NCBI GenBank assembly: GCA_934644965.1
Contig: CAKUDG010000017.1
Coordinates: 1 to 64,000, forward strand
Length of the DNA: 64,000 nt
Direction: 5' to 3'
Source of the DNA: an uncultured Victivallales bacterium
GTDB taxonomy: Bacteria > Verrucomicrobiota > Lentisphaeria > Victivallales > UBA1829
The number at the start of each line of letters is the position of its first letter. Position 1 is the stretch's first letter. The translations under genes and the position numbers were made by a program. The notes below the pieces were generated by a model. The model searched no databases, was not told the origin of the DNA, and saw nothing but the letters and a program-made list of their open reading frames with translations. Positions 1 through 8,389 of the stretch are shown here, piece by piece.

Positions 1-34
1 TCTCTCGCCTTTAAGCTGAAGCTATTCGGCTACA

Positions 35-59
35 TACCGGCGCAGCCGGTAGTTTTTTT
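35..59 (+). terminator. Rho-independent terminator at the left window edge
   Basis: A 7-bp perfect stem (35-41 with 45-51, loop GCA) is followed by a run of seven T. It would end a + strand transcript coming from outside the window. The gene it serves is not visible. Confidence 0.7.
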
Positions 60-82
60 GCGCTTAAGCAATATAATAAAAA

Positions 83-110
83 AAACAGGAAGGATCCCTT
101 CCTGTTTTTC
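83..110. terminator. Bidirectional terminator of the aroQ-accBC-asp23 operon
   Basis: An inverted repeat (core ACAGGAAGG / CCTTCCTGT around ATC) is flanked by A-run on the left and T-run on the right, so it works as an intrinsic terminator in both directions. On the minus strand it lies about 150 bases after the AmaP-like gene and is the only candidate end for that operon. Confidence 0.75.
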
Positions 111-258
111 CCTTTTCCCATTTCCCCCCCCCGGCACTTTTTCTTTCTTCTCTCCTCCCCCCCTCTTCCTCACCACCACCCGTCCGCATGGATAGGATGC
201 AGCGGCGGAAGAGAGAGCCGGGCATACACACACGCCCATCGGCAGAGTGTCTCCCATA

Positions 259-729
259 TCAGAAGGAAGACAATGCCGCGGGTGCCCGTTTCACTCGGAT
301 CAGAACGGATTCCACCGTCTCGATTCCGAAGGAATTCTTCAGCGCCTCAAAAACCTTCTGCTGGATTTCAGCGGCAATCTCAGGCATGGACTCCGTCTCG
401 GAAAGAAAATTCAGCACAATCTCCAGGCGGACAGCCCCCCGGCGGCGGAACAGCCCGACTCGGCAGATTTCAATTCCGCGGAATTGCGGTTCCAGTCTCT
501 TGATGAGATCCGCCACAGCTCCGGCGGAAATTTCCAAAGCTCCGCGGCGCATGGGAATGAGAATGGAAGACACCCGTCTGGAACGCAGTTTCAGACAATA
601 GAGCAGGAAAAGCGCCAGCGCCAGGACCAGCAGCAGCGCAAAGCCTGTCACATAGCCGCAGACGAAACCATCGTTCCCGACTCCCTCAAGAACATCCCCC
701 AGAAAACCGCAGATTCTTTCCTTCATCAT
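259..729 (-). CDS. AmaP-like alkaline-shock-associated membrane protein
   Basis: 156 aa. A hydrophobic segment (about residues 26-44) follows a short N-terminal part. The rest is a soluble domain with an Asp23-like beta/alpha pattern: RRGALEISAGAVADLIKRL, then a region ending in ESVLIRVKRA. In Firmicutes AmaP is the membrane anchor of Asp23. Two Asp23 paralogues lie directly upstream in the same orientation, which supports this call. The soluble domain is predicted cytoplasmic. It is the last gene before the terminator near base 100. Sequence similarity to AmaP is weak, so naming rests on topology and context together. Confidence 0.65.
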   Translation of the reverse strand: MMKERICGFLGDVLEGVGNDGFVCGYVTGFALLLVLALALFLLYCLKLRSRRVSSILIPMRRGALEISAGAVADLIKRLEPQFRGIEICRVGLFRRRGAVRLEIVLNFLSETESMPEIAAEIQQKVFEALKNSFGIETVESVLIRVKRAPAALSSF

Positions 730-802
730 GATGGCCGTTTTTCCCTTCCTCCGGATTCTTCCCCTGTCTCATGCCCCACAGAAAACGACACGGAATGCGT
801 CT

Positions 803-1255
803 TCAGGCATTTTCCTGCTGGGAAACGTCGTCAAGATCCATGACCAGGACGTTCACCCGCCCCACATGCATCCCCGTGATCCGGGTGACTTCCCCGATGA
901 TCGACTCCTGCACCTGCATCGCCACGGAAGGCAGGTAAGCGCCGTAGGCCGCTACAATCCGGACCTCCACCTGGACGGAAGTCTCCCCCATTTCCACCAC
1001 GATGGAACGGTCCAGCATCTTCCGGCTTCCGACGATCTCCGCGATGTTGTCCACAAACGAACTCCCGCTCAGGCGCGTCACTCCCTCCACCGAACAGGTC
1101 GCTTTTCTCACAATGGATGCCAGGACGCTTTCATGCACCTTCACCACGCCGCCGCAGTCCGCCGCTCCTCCGCCCACAATCAGGGCGGCCTCCTCGACCG
1201 CGGCGTCCTCCGATCCGGACTGCTGCGCCTTGTCTGATACTTTTTCTTTCAGCAT
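803..1255 (-). CDS. Asp23/Gls24 family envelope stress response protein (second copy)
   Basis: 150 aa cytoplasmic protein of the Asp23/DUF322 family. Family signatures seen are VHESVLASIVRKA, EGVTRL, SFVDNIAEIVGSRK and YGAYLPSVA followed by the C-terminal TGMHVGRVNVLVMDL. The start is supported by GAGGAG about 9 bases upstream of ATG. It shares the central SSFVDN-AEIVGSRK block with the neighbouring paralogue at 1298-1726, so the two arose by duplication. Asp23 proteins form membrane-associated assemblies in Gram-positives. Their role in a diderm is unknown; here they are co-transcribed with acetyl-CoA carboxylase genes. Confidence 0.85.
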   Translation of the reverse strand: MLKEKVSDKAQQSGSEDAAVEEAALIVGGGAADCGGVVKVHESVLASIVRKATCSVEGVTRLSGSSFVDNIAEIVGSRKMLDRSIVVEMGETSVQVEVRIVAAYGAYLPSVAMQVQESIIGEVTRITGMHVGRVNVLVMDLDDVSQQENA

Positions 1256-1297
1256 GGAAACAACTCCTCAAGATTATTCCGTCCGCCCGGATCCTTT

Positions 1298-1726
1298 TCA
1301 GCTGCCGGACTTCTCGTCCTGCAGCTCCTCCATTTCGCGGACAACCACATTCACTTTCCCGACCTTCAGCCCCGTCAGACGCCGAATCTCATCCGAAACG
1401 CTGTGTTGCACTTCCGCACAGACCGTCGGCAGATGCACCCCGTACGCCACGTTCACAGACACTTCCACAGAAACCGTATCTTCCGCAATCTGTATCTGTA
1501 TCGAACGGTCCTTGATCTTCCGGCTCCCGACGATCTCCGCAAGATTGTCCACAAACGAACTCCCGCTCAGACGCGTCACGCCTTCCACTGTCCCGACCGC
1601 ATGTTTTACAATCGAGGCAACCGCCCCCTCATAAATTTTCACATATCCGGCAAGGACTCCGTCCCCTGTCACCAGCCCGGGCATCTGCGAAAACCCGTCC
1701 GATATCTTTTTCGCCGCAGTTTTCAT
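1298..1726 (-). CDS. Asp23/Gls24 family envelope stress response protein (first copy)
   Basis: 142 aa. It contains VKIYEGAVASIVKHAVG, EGVTRLSGSSFVDNLAEIVG and YGVHLPTVCAEVQHSV, ending in TGLKVGKVNVVVREMEE. This is the standard single-domain Asp23 layout. ATG at 1726 is preferred over an in-frame TTG nine bases upstream because GGGAG sits 10 bases before it. It follows accC by 36 bases. With the second copy and the AmaP-like gene it makes a complete Asp23/AmaP set. Confidence 0.85.
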   Translation of the reverse strand: MKTAAKKISDGFSQMPGLVTGDGVLAGYVKIYEGAVASIVKHAVGTVEGVTRLSGSSFVDNLAEIVGSRKIKDRSIQIQIAEDTVSVEVSVNVAYGVHLPTVCAEVQHSVSDEIRRLTGLKVGKVNVVVREMEELQDEKSGS

Positions 1727-1762
1727 CCTTTTCAAACTCCCTGAAGCATAAACGTTGTGGTG

Positions 1763-3142
1763 TTATTCGTTACCGGACGGCTTCTGCTGTTCAAAAAAAC
1801 CGCCCTTGACCAGGCGTTCGATCAGACCCGTATCATAGTTCCCTTCGATAAACTCCTTGGTGTCGAGAAGAAACTGTTCAAAAGGAATGGAGGTCTGAAT
1901 CCCTTCAATCATATATTCCTCCAGCGCCCTCCGGCAGCGCGCAAGCGCTTCCTTACGGTTCGCTCCGTGCACAATCAGCTTCCCGATCATGCTGTCATAG
2001 TACGGCGGTATGCGGTAGCCGTTGTACACGTGGGAGTCCACACGCACACCCAGCCCTCCGGGAGGACTGTAAAACGTGATCTTCCCCGGACACGGCGCAA
2101 AATTCCGGTACGGATTCTCCGCATTGATCCGGCATTCAATCGCATGACCGTTGAACACAATGTTCTTCTGCTGGATCCCGAGTCGTTCGCCGGCCGCAAT
2201 GCGAATCTGTTCGCGGATGATGTCGATCCCCGTCACCATTTCCGAAACCGTGTGTTCCACCTGTACGCGGGTGTTCATCTCCATGAAATAGAATTCCTCG
2301 TTCGGACCGAGAAGAAACTCGATGGTCCCGGCGTTCACGTAACCGACCGCCTTCGCCGCCTTCACGGCCGCCTCGCCCATCTTTTTCCGGAGCCCGGGGG
2401 ATATGGACGGAGACGGAGATTCCTCTATCAGTTTCTGATGACGCCGCTGCATGCTGCAGTCTCGTTCTCCCAGAAACAGCACATTCCCGTATGCGTCCGC
2501 CAGAATCTGCACTTCCACATGCTTCGGATTCACAATGAACTTTTCAATATATACTTCCCCGTTCCCGAACGCCCGTTCCGCTTCGGTCTTCGCCGCATGA
2601 AATCCCTGGATCAGACTCGGATCATTGTGCGCAATCCTCATCCCCCTGCCTCCTCCACCGGCGGACGCCTTGATGATGACAGGGTATTTCAGACGGTGCG
2701 CCACTTTCAGCGCCTCCTCTTCCGTCTCTATGACTCCGTCGCTCCCGGGCGTGATGGGAACTCCGGCCTTGCGCATGGTTTCCCGCGCCACGGCCTTGTC
2801 ACCCATCGCGCGCATCTGCTCCGGAGAAGGACCGATAAAGGTGATGTTGCAGCTGCGGCATACTTCCGCAAAATGGGCATTCTCCGCAAGAAATCCATAT
2901 CCGGGATGGATCGCGTCCACATCGCAGATCTCGGCCACGCTGATGATCCGTTCTATCAGCAAATAACTCTCGGAACTCGGCGCAGGACCGATGCAGACCG
3001 CCTGATCGGCTAGTCGCACAGGAAGACTGTCTTCATCCGCCTGCGAATAGACCACTACGCTTTTGATCCCCATTTCCTTGCAGGCTCTGATCACCCGCAG
3101 GGCGATTTCGCCCCTGTTTGCAATAAGTATCTTGTTAAACAT
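1763..3142 (-). CDS. accC: Acetyl-CoA carboxylase, biotin carboxylase subunit
   Basis: 459 aa, normal length for AccC. It catalyses ATP-dependent carboxylation of biotin on AccB, the first half-reaction of malonyl-CoA formation for fatty acid synthesis. The protein shows the N-terminal ANRGEIALRVIRA, the ATP-grasp glycine-rich loop KASAGGGGRGMRIA (about 160-173), and the catalytic/metal site MEMNTRVQVEHTVSEM (about 288-303). It lies 57 bases after accB. The carboxyltransferase subunits are not in this window. Confidence 0.98.
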   Translation of the reverse strand: MFNKILIANRGEIALRVIRACKEMGIKSVVVYSQADEDSLPVRLADQAVCIGPAPSSESYLLIERIISVAEICDVDAIHPGYGFLAENAHFAEVCRSCNITFIGPSPEQMRAMGDKAVARETMRKAGVPITPGSDGVIETEEEALKVAHRLKYPVIIKASAGGGGRGMRIAHNDPSLIQGFHAAKTEAERAFGNGEVYIEKFIVNPKHVEVQILADAYGNVLFLGERDCSMQRRHQKLIEESPSPSISPGLRKKMGEAAVKAAKAVGYVNAGTIEFLLGPNEEFYFMEMNTRVQVEHTVSEMVTGIDIIREQIRIAAGERLGIQQKNIVFNGHAIECRINAENPYRNFAPCPGKITFYSPPGGLGVRVDSHVYNGYRIPPYYDSMIGKLIVHGANRKEALARCRRALEEYMIEGIQTSIPFEQFLLDTKEFIEGNYDTGLIERLVKGGFFEQQKPSGNE

Positions 3143-3199
3143 ATTCCGATTCCGGGCTGTTCCTGGTTAATCTGCTGAACGGAGTCTTCTTCCCTGTCT

Positions 3200-3718
3200 T
3201 CATTCCAGAATGAAGAGCGGCTGCCCGTATTCCACAGGCTGACCGTTTTCCACAAGAAGTTCCTTGATGACTCCGGATTTCTCCGCCTTGATCTCATTCA
3301 TGACCTTCATTGCCTCCACAATGCATACGGCCGTGTCAGGCTCCACTTTCGACCCCACCTTCACAAACGGATCGGCTCCGGGCGAACTGGAGCGGTAGAA
3401 GGTCCCTACAATCGGAGATTCGATGATCCGGTTCTTGTCCACCACCTCAGCGGAGGCCGCAGGTGCCGCAACGGACGCTGCCGGCGCAGGAGCAGGTGCG
3501 GAAGAAGTGGCCGGCACTCCCGCAGGCGCGGCCGGTGCCACAATCGGAGCCGCTGCCGCATTCATCGCCGGCATGATCGCCTGCGTCACCACCGGAGGCA
3601 CCGGCTGGCTCCCGCGACGGAGACACAGATGCATATCCTCGGATTCGATTTTGAACTCGGTAAGATCATTCTCCGACATGAGCTTGACAATGGTTTTGAT
3701 TTCTTCGATCTTCATCAT
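3200..3718 (-). CDS. accB: Biotin carboxyl carrier protein of acetyl-CoA carboxylase
   Basis: 172 aa. An N-terminal helical segment (1-35) is followed by an Ala/Pro-rich linker (about 40-92) and a C-terminal biotinyl domain. The biotin attachment motif is EAMKVMNEI with the acceptor Lys near residue 138. The usual AMKM reads AMKV here. The protein carries carboxybiotin between AccC and the carboxyltransferase. The gene sits 12 bases after aroQ and just before accC, the classic accBC pair. Confidence 0.97.
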   Translation of the reverse strand: MMKIEEIKTIVKLMSENDLTEFKIESEDMHLCLRRGSQPVPPVVTQAIMPAMNAAAAPIVAPAAPAGVPATSSAPAPAPAASVAAPAASAEVVDKNRIIESPIVGTFYRSSSPGADPFVKVGSKVEPDTAVCIVEAMKVMNEIKAEKSGVIKELLVENGQPVEYGQPLFILE

Positions 3719-3730
3719 GGAAGCCTTGTT

Positions 3731-4189
3731 TTAATCGTTTTTCATTGTTTGCAACTGCCGGACCCGCCGGACGACTGCGCGCAATGCCCATTCGTATCCG
3801 TCGGCTCCCAGCCCGACTATCTGCCCCGTGCAAACCGGAGCTGTCAGCGATATTTTCCGGAATTCGTCCCGGGCGTTCACATTGCTCAGATGCACTTCCA
3901 CCGCAGGCAGTTTCGCCGCTTCCAGCGCATCCCGGATCGCCACACTCGTATGGGTATATGCCGCAGGATTGATGACAATCCCGTCCACTCCCGTATCCAT
4001 GGCTTCCGCTATTTTGTCCACAAGGACGCCTTCGCTGTTGCTCTGCATGAAATCCAGGTCGACTCCAAGCTCGCAGGCCAGCGTCCTGAGTCTCTTTTCG
4101 ATCTCAGGAAGTGTGACTGTCCCGTAATATTCCGCCTTCCTGCGCCCGAGCAGCTGCAGGTTGGGTCCGTTCATCACCAGTATCTTCAT
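3731..4189 (-). CDS. aroQ: 3-dehydroquinate dehydratase, type II
   Basis: 152 aa, typical dodecameric type II enzyme size. It dehydrates 3-dehydroquinate to 3-dehydroshikimate in the shikimate pathway. The motifs are NGPNLQLLGRR, the active-site Tyr in EYYG, QSNSEGVLVDKI, NPAAYTHTSVAIRDAL and the catalytic His in VEVHLSNVNARDEFR. The ATG is only about three bases from the predicted transcription start, so the message would be nearly leaderless. An aroQ-accB-accC order is also known from Firmicutes. Confidence 0.97.
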   Translation of the reverse strand: MKILVMNGPNLQLLGRRKAEYYGTVTLPEIEKRLRTLACELGVDLDFMQSNSEGVLVDKIAEAMDTGVDGIVINPAAYTHTSVAIRDALEAAKLPAVEVHLSNVNARDEFRKISLTAPVCTGQIVGLGADGYEWALRAVVRRVRQLQTMKND

Positions 4190-4198
4190 AATGGGGGT

Positions 4199-4227
4199 AC
4201 TATAACACGATTCCTGTGTTTTTCCAA
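4199..4227 (-). promoter_or_regulatory. Sigma70-type promoter for aroQ-accBC-asp23
   Basis: On the minus strand TTGGAA (4222-4227) and TATAGT (4199-4204) are 17 bases apart. The expected transcription start is near 4192, next to the aroQ ATG at 4189, which implies a leaderless or very short-leader mRNA. Confidence 0.6.
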
Positions 4228-4425
4228 TTTCACGGAAAGGAAAAAGTCTTCTTTAATTCTTTGCAGCGGATCTTCCCTCTTCCTCTCAGATGCAGACTCT
4301 TCGGTTGCTTCCTGGACCACCCTGTTCCGTTCTTCTTCTGGAGCGCCATTATTCCCTTTCATGCTCTTTTCTTTTTCTCCACGCAGGATGCGCTCGACTC
4401 TCTCCTGTAATGAATCCTGATCCAT

Positions 4426-4877
4426 CTCCGGATGAAAGTCCGGATTCGTCTCTCAAATGAACCGGGAGAATGGCTCTGGAAACACGCGGAATAATGAATC
4501 CTGATCCGCATTCGCTCTCGTCGGACCGAACGCATTTTTTCCGGAAGGAAGAAGCCGATGCCGTTTTGCGTCCAGGAAAAACCGTTGTATAATACCCGGA
4601 AAGCTCTTCTCCCCCGGAAGAAAGACGGAAGAAGCAAAAAAACGGATTGAGGAGATCACAAAAAAAATGTTCTTCTCTCCCTGACTGTTTCTATTCTCCG
4701 CCATTCCTCTCCGCCGGCGTGATCTCCGGTCCGGCGGAAGCAGAAACGGGGGATAGGAAAAGGGAGGCGTCACCCCCTGAAGTAAAGCCTTCCGGACAAG
4801 GCAGAGGAAGAACCATTCCAGCCGGGCGGAAGAAACAGAATCTAGTCAACAGAGAAAGGCAAAGGAGCTGGAATCTC
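4426..4877. other. Gene-free region upstream of the uracil-DNA glycosylase
   Basis: No gene is supported between the aroQ promoter and 4878. Reading frames here are short, Arg/Ser/Pro-rich and lack ribosome binding sites. The region holds the + strand promoter at 4566-4593 and would give the downstream gene a leader of about 280 bases. A repeated stretch AATGAATCCTGATCC occurs at 4409-4423 and again near 4491-4505, function unknown. Confidence 0.5.
4566..4593 (+). promoter_or_regulatory. Sigma70-type promoter for the uracil-DNA glycosylase gene
   Basis: TTGCGT (4566-4571) and a consensus TATAAT (4588-4593) are separated by 16 bases on the + strand. The nearest gene downstream is the glycosylase at 4878. 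Confidence 0.6.
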
Positions 4878-5771
4878 ATGCGAAAACCCGATATTTTTGA
4901 TGAAATCATTCAATGTCTCCGCGACACGGGGGTATTTTCTCCCTCCGCTTCCGTCTCTCCGGAGATTCTGGACGATCTTTTTGGCCCACTGGACTCCTCC
5001 CTCCTCCCCCGATGTGGAAAACAGGGCGGAAATGGAAAGAAAAACGTCTCTCCCGGTTCTGACGCTTTCCGGCAGGAATCCGTCTCCGGCGTTTCCCGCG
5101 CGGACAGGGATCCCGGTGTTTCCAGGCTTTCCGTGCTCCCGGAAAGGAAATCTTCCCCCGCCGCCGCGGAGCCGCGTCATCCGGAATCCGACCGGCCGGC
5201 GCCTTCCGGATGGGAAAAACTTCTTCAGGAAGTCTCCTCCTGCAGAAAATGCCCCCTCCATGGGGCAAGAACTCATGTGGTCTTCGGAGAGGGAAATCCG
5301 GAGGCCGACCTGATGTTCATCGGCGAAGGACCCGGCGCGGACGAGGACAGACAGGGACGCCCCTTTGTCGGAAGAGCCGGCGAACTCCTGACAAAAATGA
5401 TTCATGCCATGCAGTTCAACCGGGAAGATGTTTACATTGCGAATATTGTCAAATGCCGTCCTCCGAACAATCGTGTCCCGGAGGAATCCGAAGCCGCGCT
5501 CTGCATGCCCTACCTGGAGCGGCAGATCGAACTGGTGAAACCCAGAGTCATGGTGCTTCTCGGCGCAACGCCCGTCAAATACATCACCGGGCTGACCGGC
5601 ATCACCAAACTGCGCGGCCGCTGGCTTGAATACCGCGGGATCAAAGTCATGCCCACATTTCATCCCGCCTATCTGCTCCGCAATCCCCCCGCCAAGGCCC
5701 CCGTCTGGCAGGATCTGCAGATGGTGATGAAGGAATTCGGGAAAACCTTCCCGGGGAAAGGGAAAAAGTAA
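4878..5771 (+). CDS. Uracil-DNA glycosylase, family 4 (iron-sulfur type)
   Basis: 297 aa. It removes uracil from DNA as the first step of base excision repair. The catalytic domain fills the C-terminal two thirds. It shows SCRKCPLHGARTHVVFGEGN with two cluster cysteines, motif GEGPGADEDRQGRPFVGRAG, a second Cys pair in VKCRPPNNR and ALCMPYL, and the C-terminal PTFHPAYLLRNP. The N-terminal 110 residues are a low-complexity Ser/Pro/Arg-rich extension, common in longer family 4 members. ATG 4878 was chosen because AAAGGAG lies 10 bases upstream; the frame stays open further 5'. Confidence 0.95.
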   Translation: MRKPDIFDEIIQCLRDTGVFSPSASVSPEILDDLFGPLDSSLLPRCGKQGGNGKKNVSPGSDAFRQESVSGVSRADRDPGVSRLSVLPERKSSPAAAEPRHPESDRPAPSGWEKLLQEVSSCRKCPLHGARTHVVFGEGNPEADLMFIGEGPGADEDRQGRPFVGRAGELLTKMIHAMQFNREDVYIANIVKCRPPNNRVPEESEAALCMPYLERQIELVKPRVMVLLGATPVKYITGLTGITKLRGRWLEYRGIKVMPTFHPAYLLRNPPAKAPVWQDLQMVMKEFGKTFPGKGKK

Positions 5772-5890
5772 TCTTTTCCTATCTGCGGCGTCTTTCCGCG
5801 GCGGCGCACCTTTTTTTTCTCTTTGTGTTGCTGCTTTCTGTTTTGTATCTTCCGTCTGAAAAAAGCCAGGTAAAAACGAATGAGGCTCTC

Positions 5891-8035
5891 ATGAAAAGAA
5901 ATCAGAAGAATGAAGATCCCCGCATGTTCCGCTACGTTCTGCGCTATTACATCGACCCGGGATTCCAGGAGGAGGAACGGATCGCCGAACTGCTTCGGAT
6001 CTGCCGGCAGGGACGCATTGAGGAAGTCATGCTCTTCTACAATCCCGAGGAACTGTTCCAGGGCTATCCGCCGCGCAAGGAAGTCGATGCGTGGTTTTCG
6101 CTTGCCGGACGGGTCAGATCCGCGCTTTCCGCCGCAGCTGTGGACATGAGCGTGAATCCATGGACCACCACCGTCCATGTGAGCCGGGGACGGAAATTTT
6201 CGGAGGCTCAGCGTTCTTTCCAGCCGATGGTCGGAGAAACCGGGGCGGTCTCTCCGATCACGGCCTGTCCGCTGGATCCTTCCTGGCAGGAGTTCCTGGG
6301 ATCCTTTTTCGCCAGGATCGCCCGTGAAATCGCACCCTGCGCCATCTGGGTGGAGGATGACTGGAGACTGCACAACCACGAAGCTTCCATGAAATACGGC
6401 GGTTGCTTCTGTCCTCTTCATCTGGCCCGTTTCGAAGAGGAAACCGGAATCCGGAGCTCCCGGGAGGAAATTCTTTCGAACATCCTGGCGCCGGGAGAAG
6501 CGCATCCCTGGAGAAAGGCATGGCTCAAAGTATGCAGAGATTCCCTCCTGGAACCGGCAAGGTTCCTGCAGAAAAAGGTGCAGGAGGCCAATCCGGAGGT
6601 CCGGCTCGGGCTGATGAGTTCTCTGCCTGATGCGCACAGCGCAGAGGGACGGGACTGGAATCTTCTCGGGAAAGCCTTCTCTCCGGGGACTCCCTTGCTT
6701 CTGCGCCCGCATCTGCCGCCCTATACGGAAACTTATGCACTGGACGTCAGTCCCGCCGTCTCGCGCCAGACCGTTTCCGAATACGACTCTCCTCTCGAAA
6801 TTTATCCGGAACTCGAAAATTCCCCCCGCTGCGGCAAATATTCCAAAAGCGGTTCCTTCAGCATCTTTGAATGTTTTCACAGCGCTCTCTTCGGATCCTC
6901 CGGAATCACCATCAACCATTATGACATGATGGGAAACGGCCTGGCGCTGGATCCCGATTTCCCGGATTTCCTTGCCCGGGCAAAAAAAATGCTCTCCTCC
7001 GTCAGCGCGCTGGAGATCTCGGATGTAAATTCCGAAGGGGCGCAAGTGCTGTATTCTCCACACATCGCGGAAGTGATTCAGACGGAAAGGGGGGAATCCA
7101 TGTCGGAACTGATTCAGCCTTCCGTCTCCTGGAGCAGTGTCTTTTACAAGCTCGGGATTTCGCACGTTCCGGTCCGGTCGCTCCCCGGGTCCTCTGAGGA
7201 AGTCTCCGCGGTCTCAGGACAGACGCTTCGGGCGTATTCACGGAAACAGATTGAGCAACTCCTCTCCTCCGGAGTGATTCTGGATGCACCATCCGTCGCC
7301 ATCCTTCTGGAAAGGGGATTCGGCTCCAGGATCGGAATCCGGTCCGCCCGCTGGCATGCCCTCGACGACGACGGTTACGCCTATGAGGAAATCGCCGATG
7401 CGCCCGAATCGCTTTACGGACTCTCCTCCCCGCGCATGACGGCATCCCGATGTTCGCCCTCCCTCCTCGCGATGCAGCCGGAATCCCCGGCTTCCGTCCC
7501 CCGAGACCGGAAGGAAACCCGGGTCCTGAGTCTGATCCGCCGATACGACCGTTCTCCCCTCTATCCGGGCGCCGTCTTTCACCGGGATCCTTCCGGAGGC
7601 AGAATCCTTTCCATCGCCTACCCTCTGGAAAAAAGCCAGTTCAACATGGGGTTCTTCAACAATTTCAGAAGAATCTTCCTGCACGATATCCTCCTGAAAC
7701 ACTTCGGAATGCGGAAGCTGCTCCTGGGATGCGACCGGCCGCTTCAGACATACCGGATCCGCTGCGGAAATTCCTCCCGAGTGCTTCTCGCGCTCCTGAA
7801 TCCCACGCATGACGTGTATCCGGAACTCCGCTTCATCGCTCCCGGTGTGGATCCCGGATCCGCAGAACGTCTCGGCAAGGACGGCCGCTGGCGCAGGGAA
7901 ACTCTTTCTCTGGAAAACCGGCCCGCAGAAGGATTCCCTTCTCTGCTGGCACATCGGAAACTCGCTCCTCTGGGCGTTTCCCTGATGCGCTTCCGTATCG
8001 CGGACGGCTCTCCTTCTCCCCGCAGCGCCTCCTGA
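5891..8035 (+). CDS. Large uncharacterised protein, possible TIM-barrel glycosidase-like
   Basis: 714 aa, no signal peptide. I do not recognise a named family. The N-terminal half reads like a (beta/alpha)8 enzyme: RYYIDPGFQEEERI, MSVNPWTTTVHVSR, a central WVEDDWRLHNH with adjacent acidic residues, and a GCFCPLHLARFEEETG block. A middle segment contains FSIFECFHSALFGSSGITINHYDM. This arrangement resembles GH42-like proteins of Lentisphaerae, with the ED pair as a candidate active site, but this is inference. ATG 5891 is preferred; a GTG at 5825 is an alternative. It follows the glycosylase gene by 119 bases. Confidence 0.6.
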   Translation: MKRNQKNEDPRMFRYVLRYYIDPGFQEEERIAELLRICRQGRIEEVMLFYNPEELFQGYPPRKEVDAWFSLAGRVRSALSAAAVDMSVNPWTTTVHVSRGRKFSEAQRSFQPMVGETGAVSPITACPLDPSWQEFLGSFFARIAREIAPCAIWVEDDWRLHNHEASMKYGGCFCPLHLARFEEETGIRSSREEILSNILAPGEAHPWRKAWLKVCRDSLLEPARFLQKKVQEANPEVRLGLMSSLPDAHSAEGRDWNLLGKAFSPGTPLLLRPHLPPYTETYALDVSPAVSRQTVSEYDSPLEIYPELENSPRCGKYSKSGSFSIFECFHSALFGSSGITINHYDMMGNGLALDPDFPDFLARAKKMLSSVSALEISDVNSEGAQVLYSPHIAEVIQTERGESMSELIQPSVSWSSVFYKLGISHVPVRSLPGSSEEVSAVSGQTLRAYSRKQIEQLLSSGVILDAPSVAILLERGFGSRIGIRSARWHALDDDGYAYEEIADAPESLYGLSSPRMTASRCSPSLLAMQPESPASVPRDRKETRVLSLIRRYDRSPLYPGAVFHRDPSGGRILSIAYPLEKSQFNMGFFNNFRRIFLHDILLKHFGMRKLLLGCDRPLQTYRIRCGNSSRVLLALLNPTHDVYPELRFIAPGVDPGSAERLGKDGRWRRETLSLENRPAEGFPSLLAHRKLAPLGVSLMRFRIADGSPSPRSAS

Positions 8036-8389
8036 ACATACTGCGGGAGAAGCTCTTCTTTCCTTCTCAGAAACAGAGACTCCGGAACATCCATCCTGAG
8101 AACAGAAAAAACAAAGCGGGAGGGGAAAATGAGGAAAAATCTTTCTTCTTCTCCTCCTCTTCCCCTCCCGGCGGCGGTCCATTCTCCATTGCAATGCCAT
8201 TCAAAAGAATCCGTTTCCCTTTCCTTTTCCTTTCCCCTCTTCATCAGACGGGCAGAAGACCGGGAAAGAAGAATCCTTTCGATGCGTCCTCCTCTTCCCT
8301 TTCTTCCCGCAAAACGGGCGGCATGAGAAAAGGCACGCGCTCACGACGGAGAAAAAAGCGGTATGAAACGGCATTCCCGTGGACCGGAA
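8036..8389. other. Convergent intergenic region without a recognisable gene
   Basis: About 350 bases separate two convergent genes. The sequence is purine/pyrimidine-skewed with long CT-rich tracts. No convincing intrinsic terminator, repeat or short gene was seen. Confidence 0.4.

Noticed and set aside
1..190. Possible 3' end of a + strand gene at the window edge
   Set aside because: The open frame reads straight through two terminator hairpins into low-complexity sequence.
4186..4425. 79-codon minus frame whose stop overlaps the aroQ start (ATGA)
   Set aside because: The aroQ promoter lies inside it, it has no ribosome binding site at usable distance and the composition is charged low-complexity. 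The overlap alone is not enough.
5669..7165. 498-codon minus frame opposite the glycosylase and the large protein
   Set aside because: It is a mirror of two better supported genes and no start signal was found.
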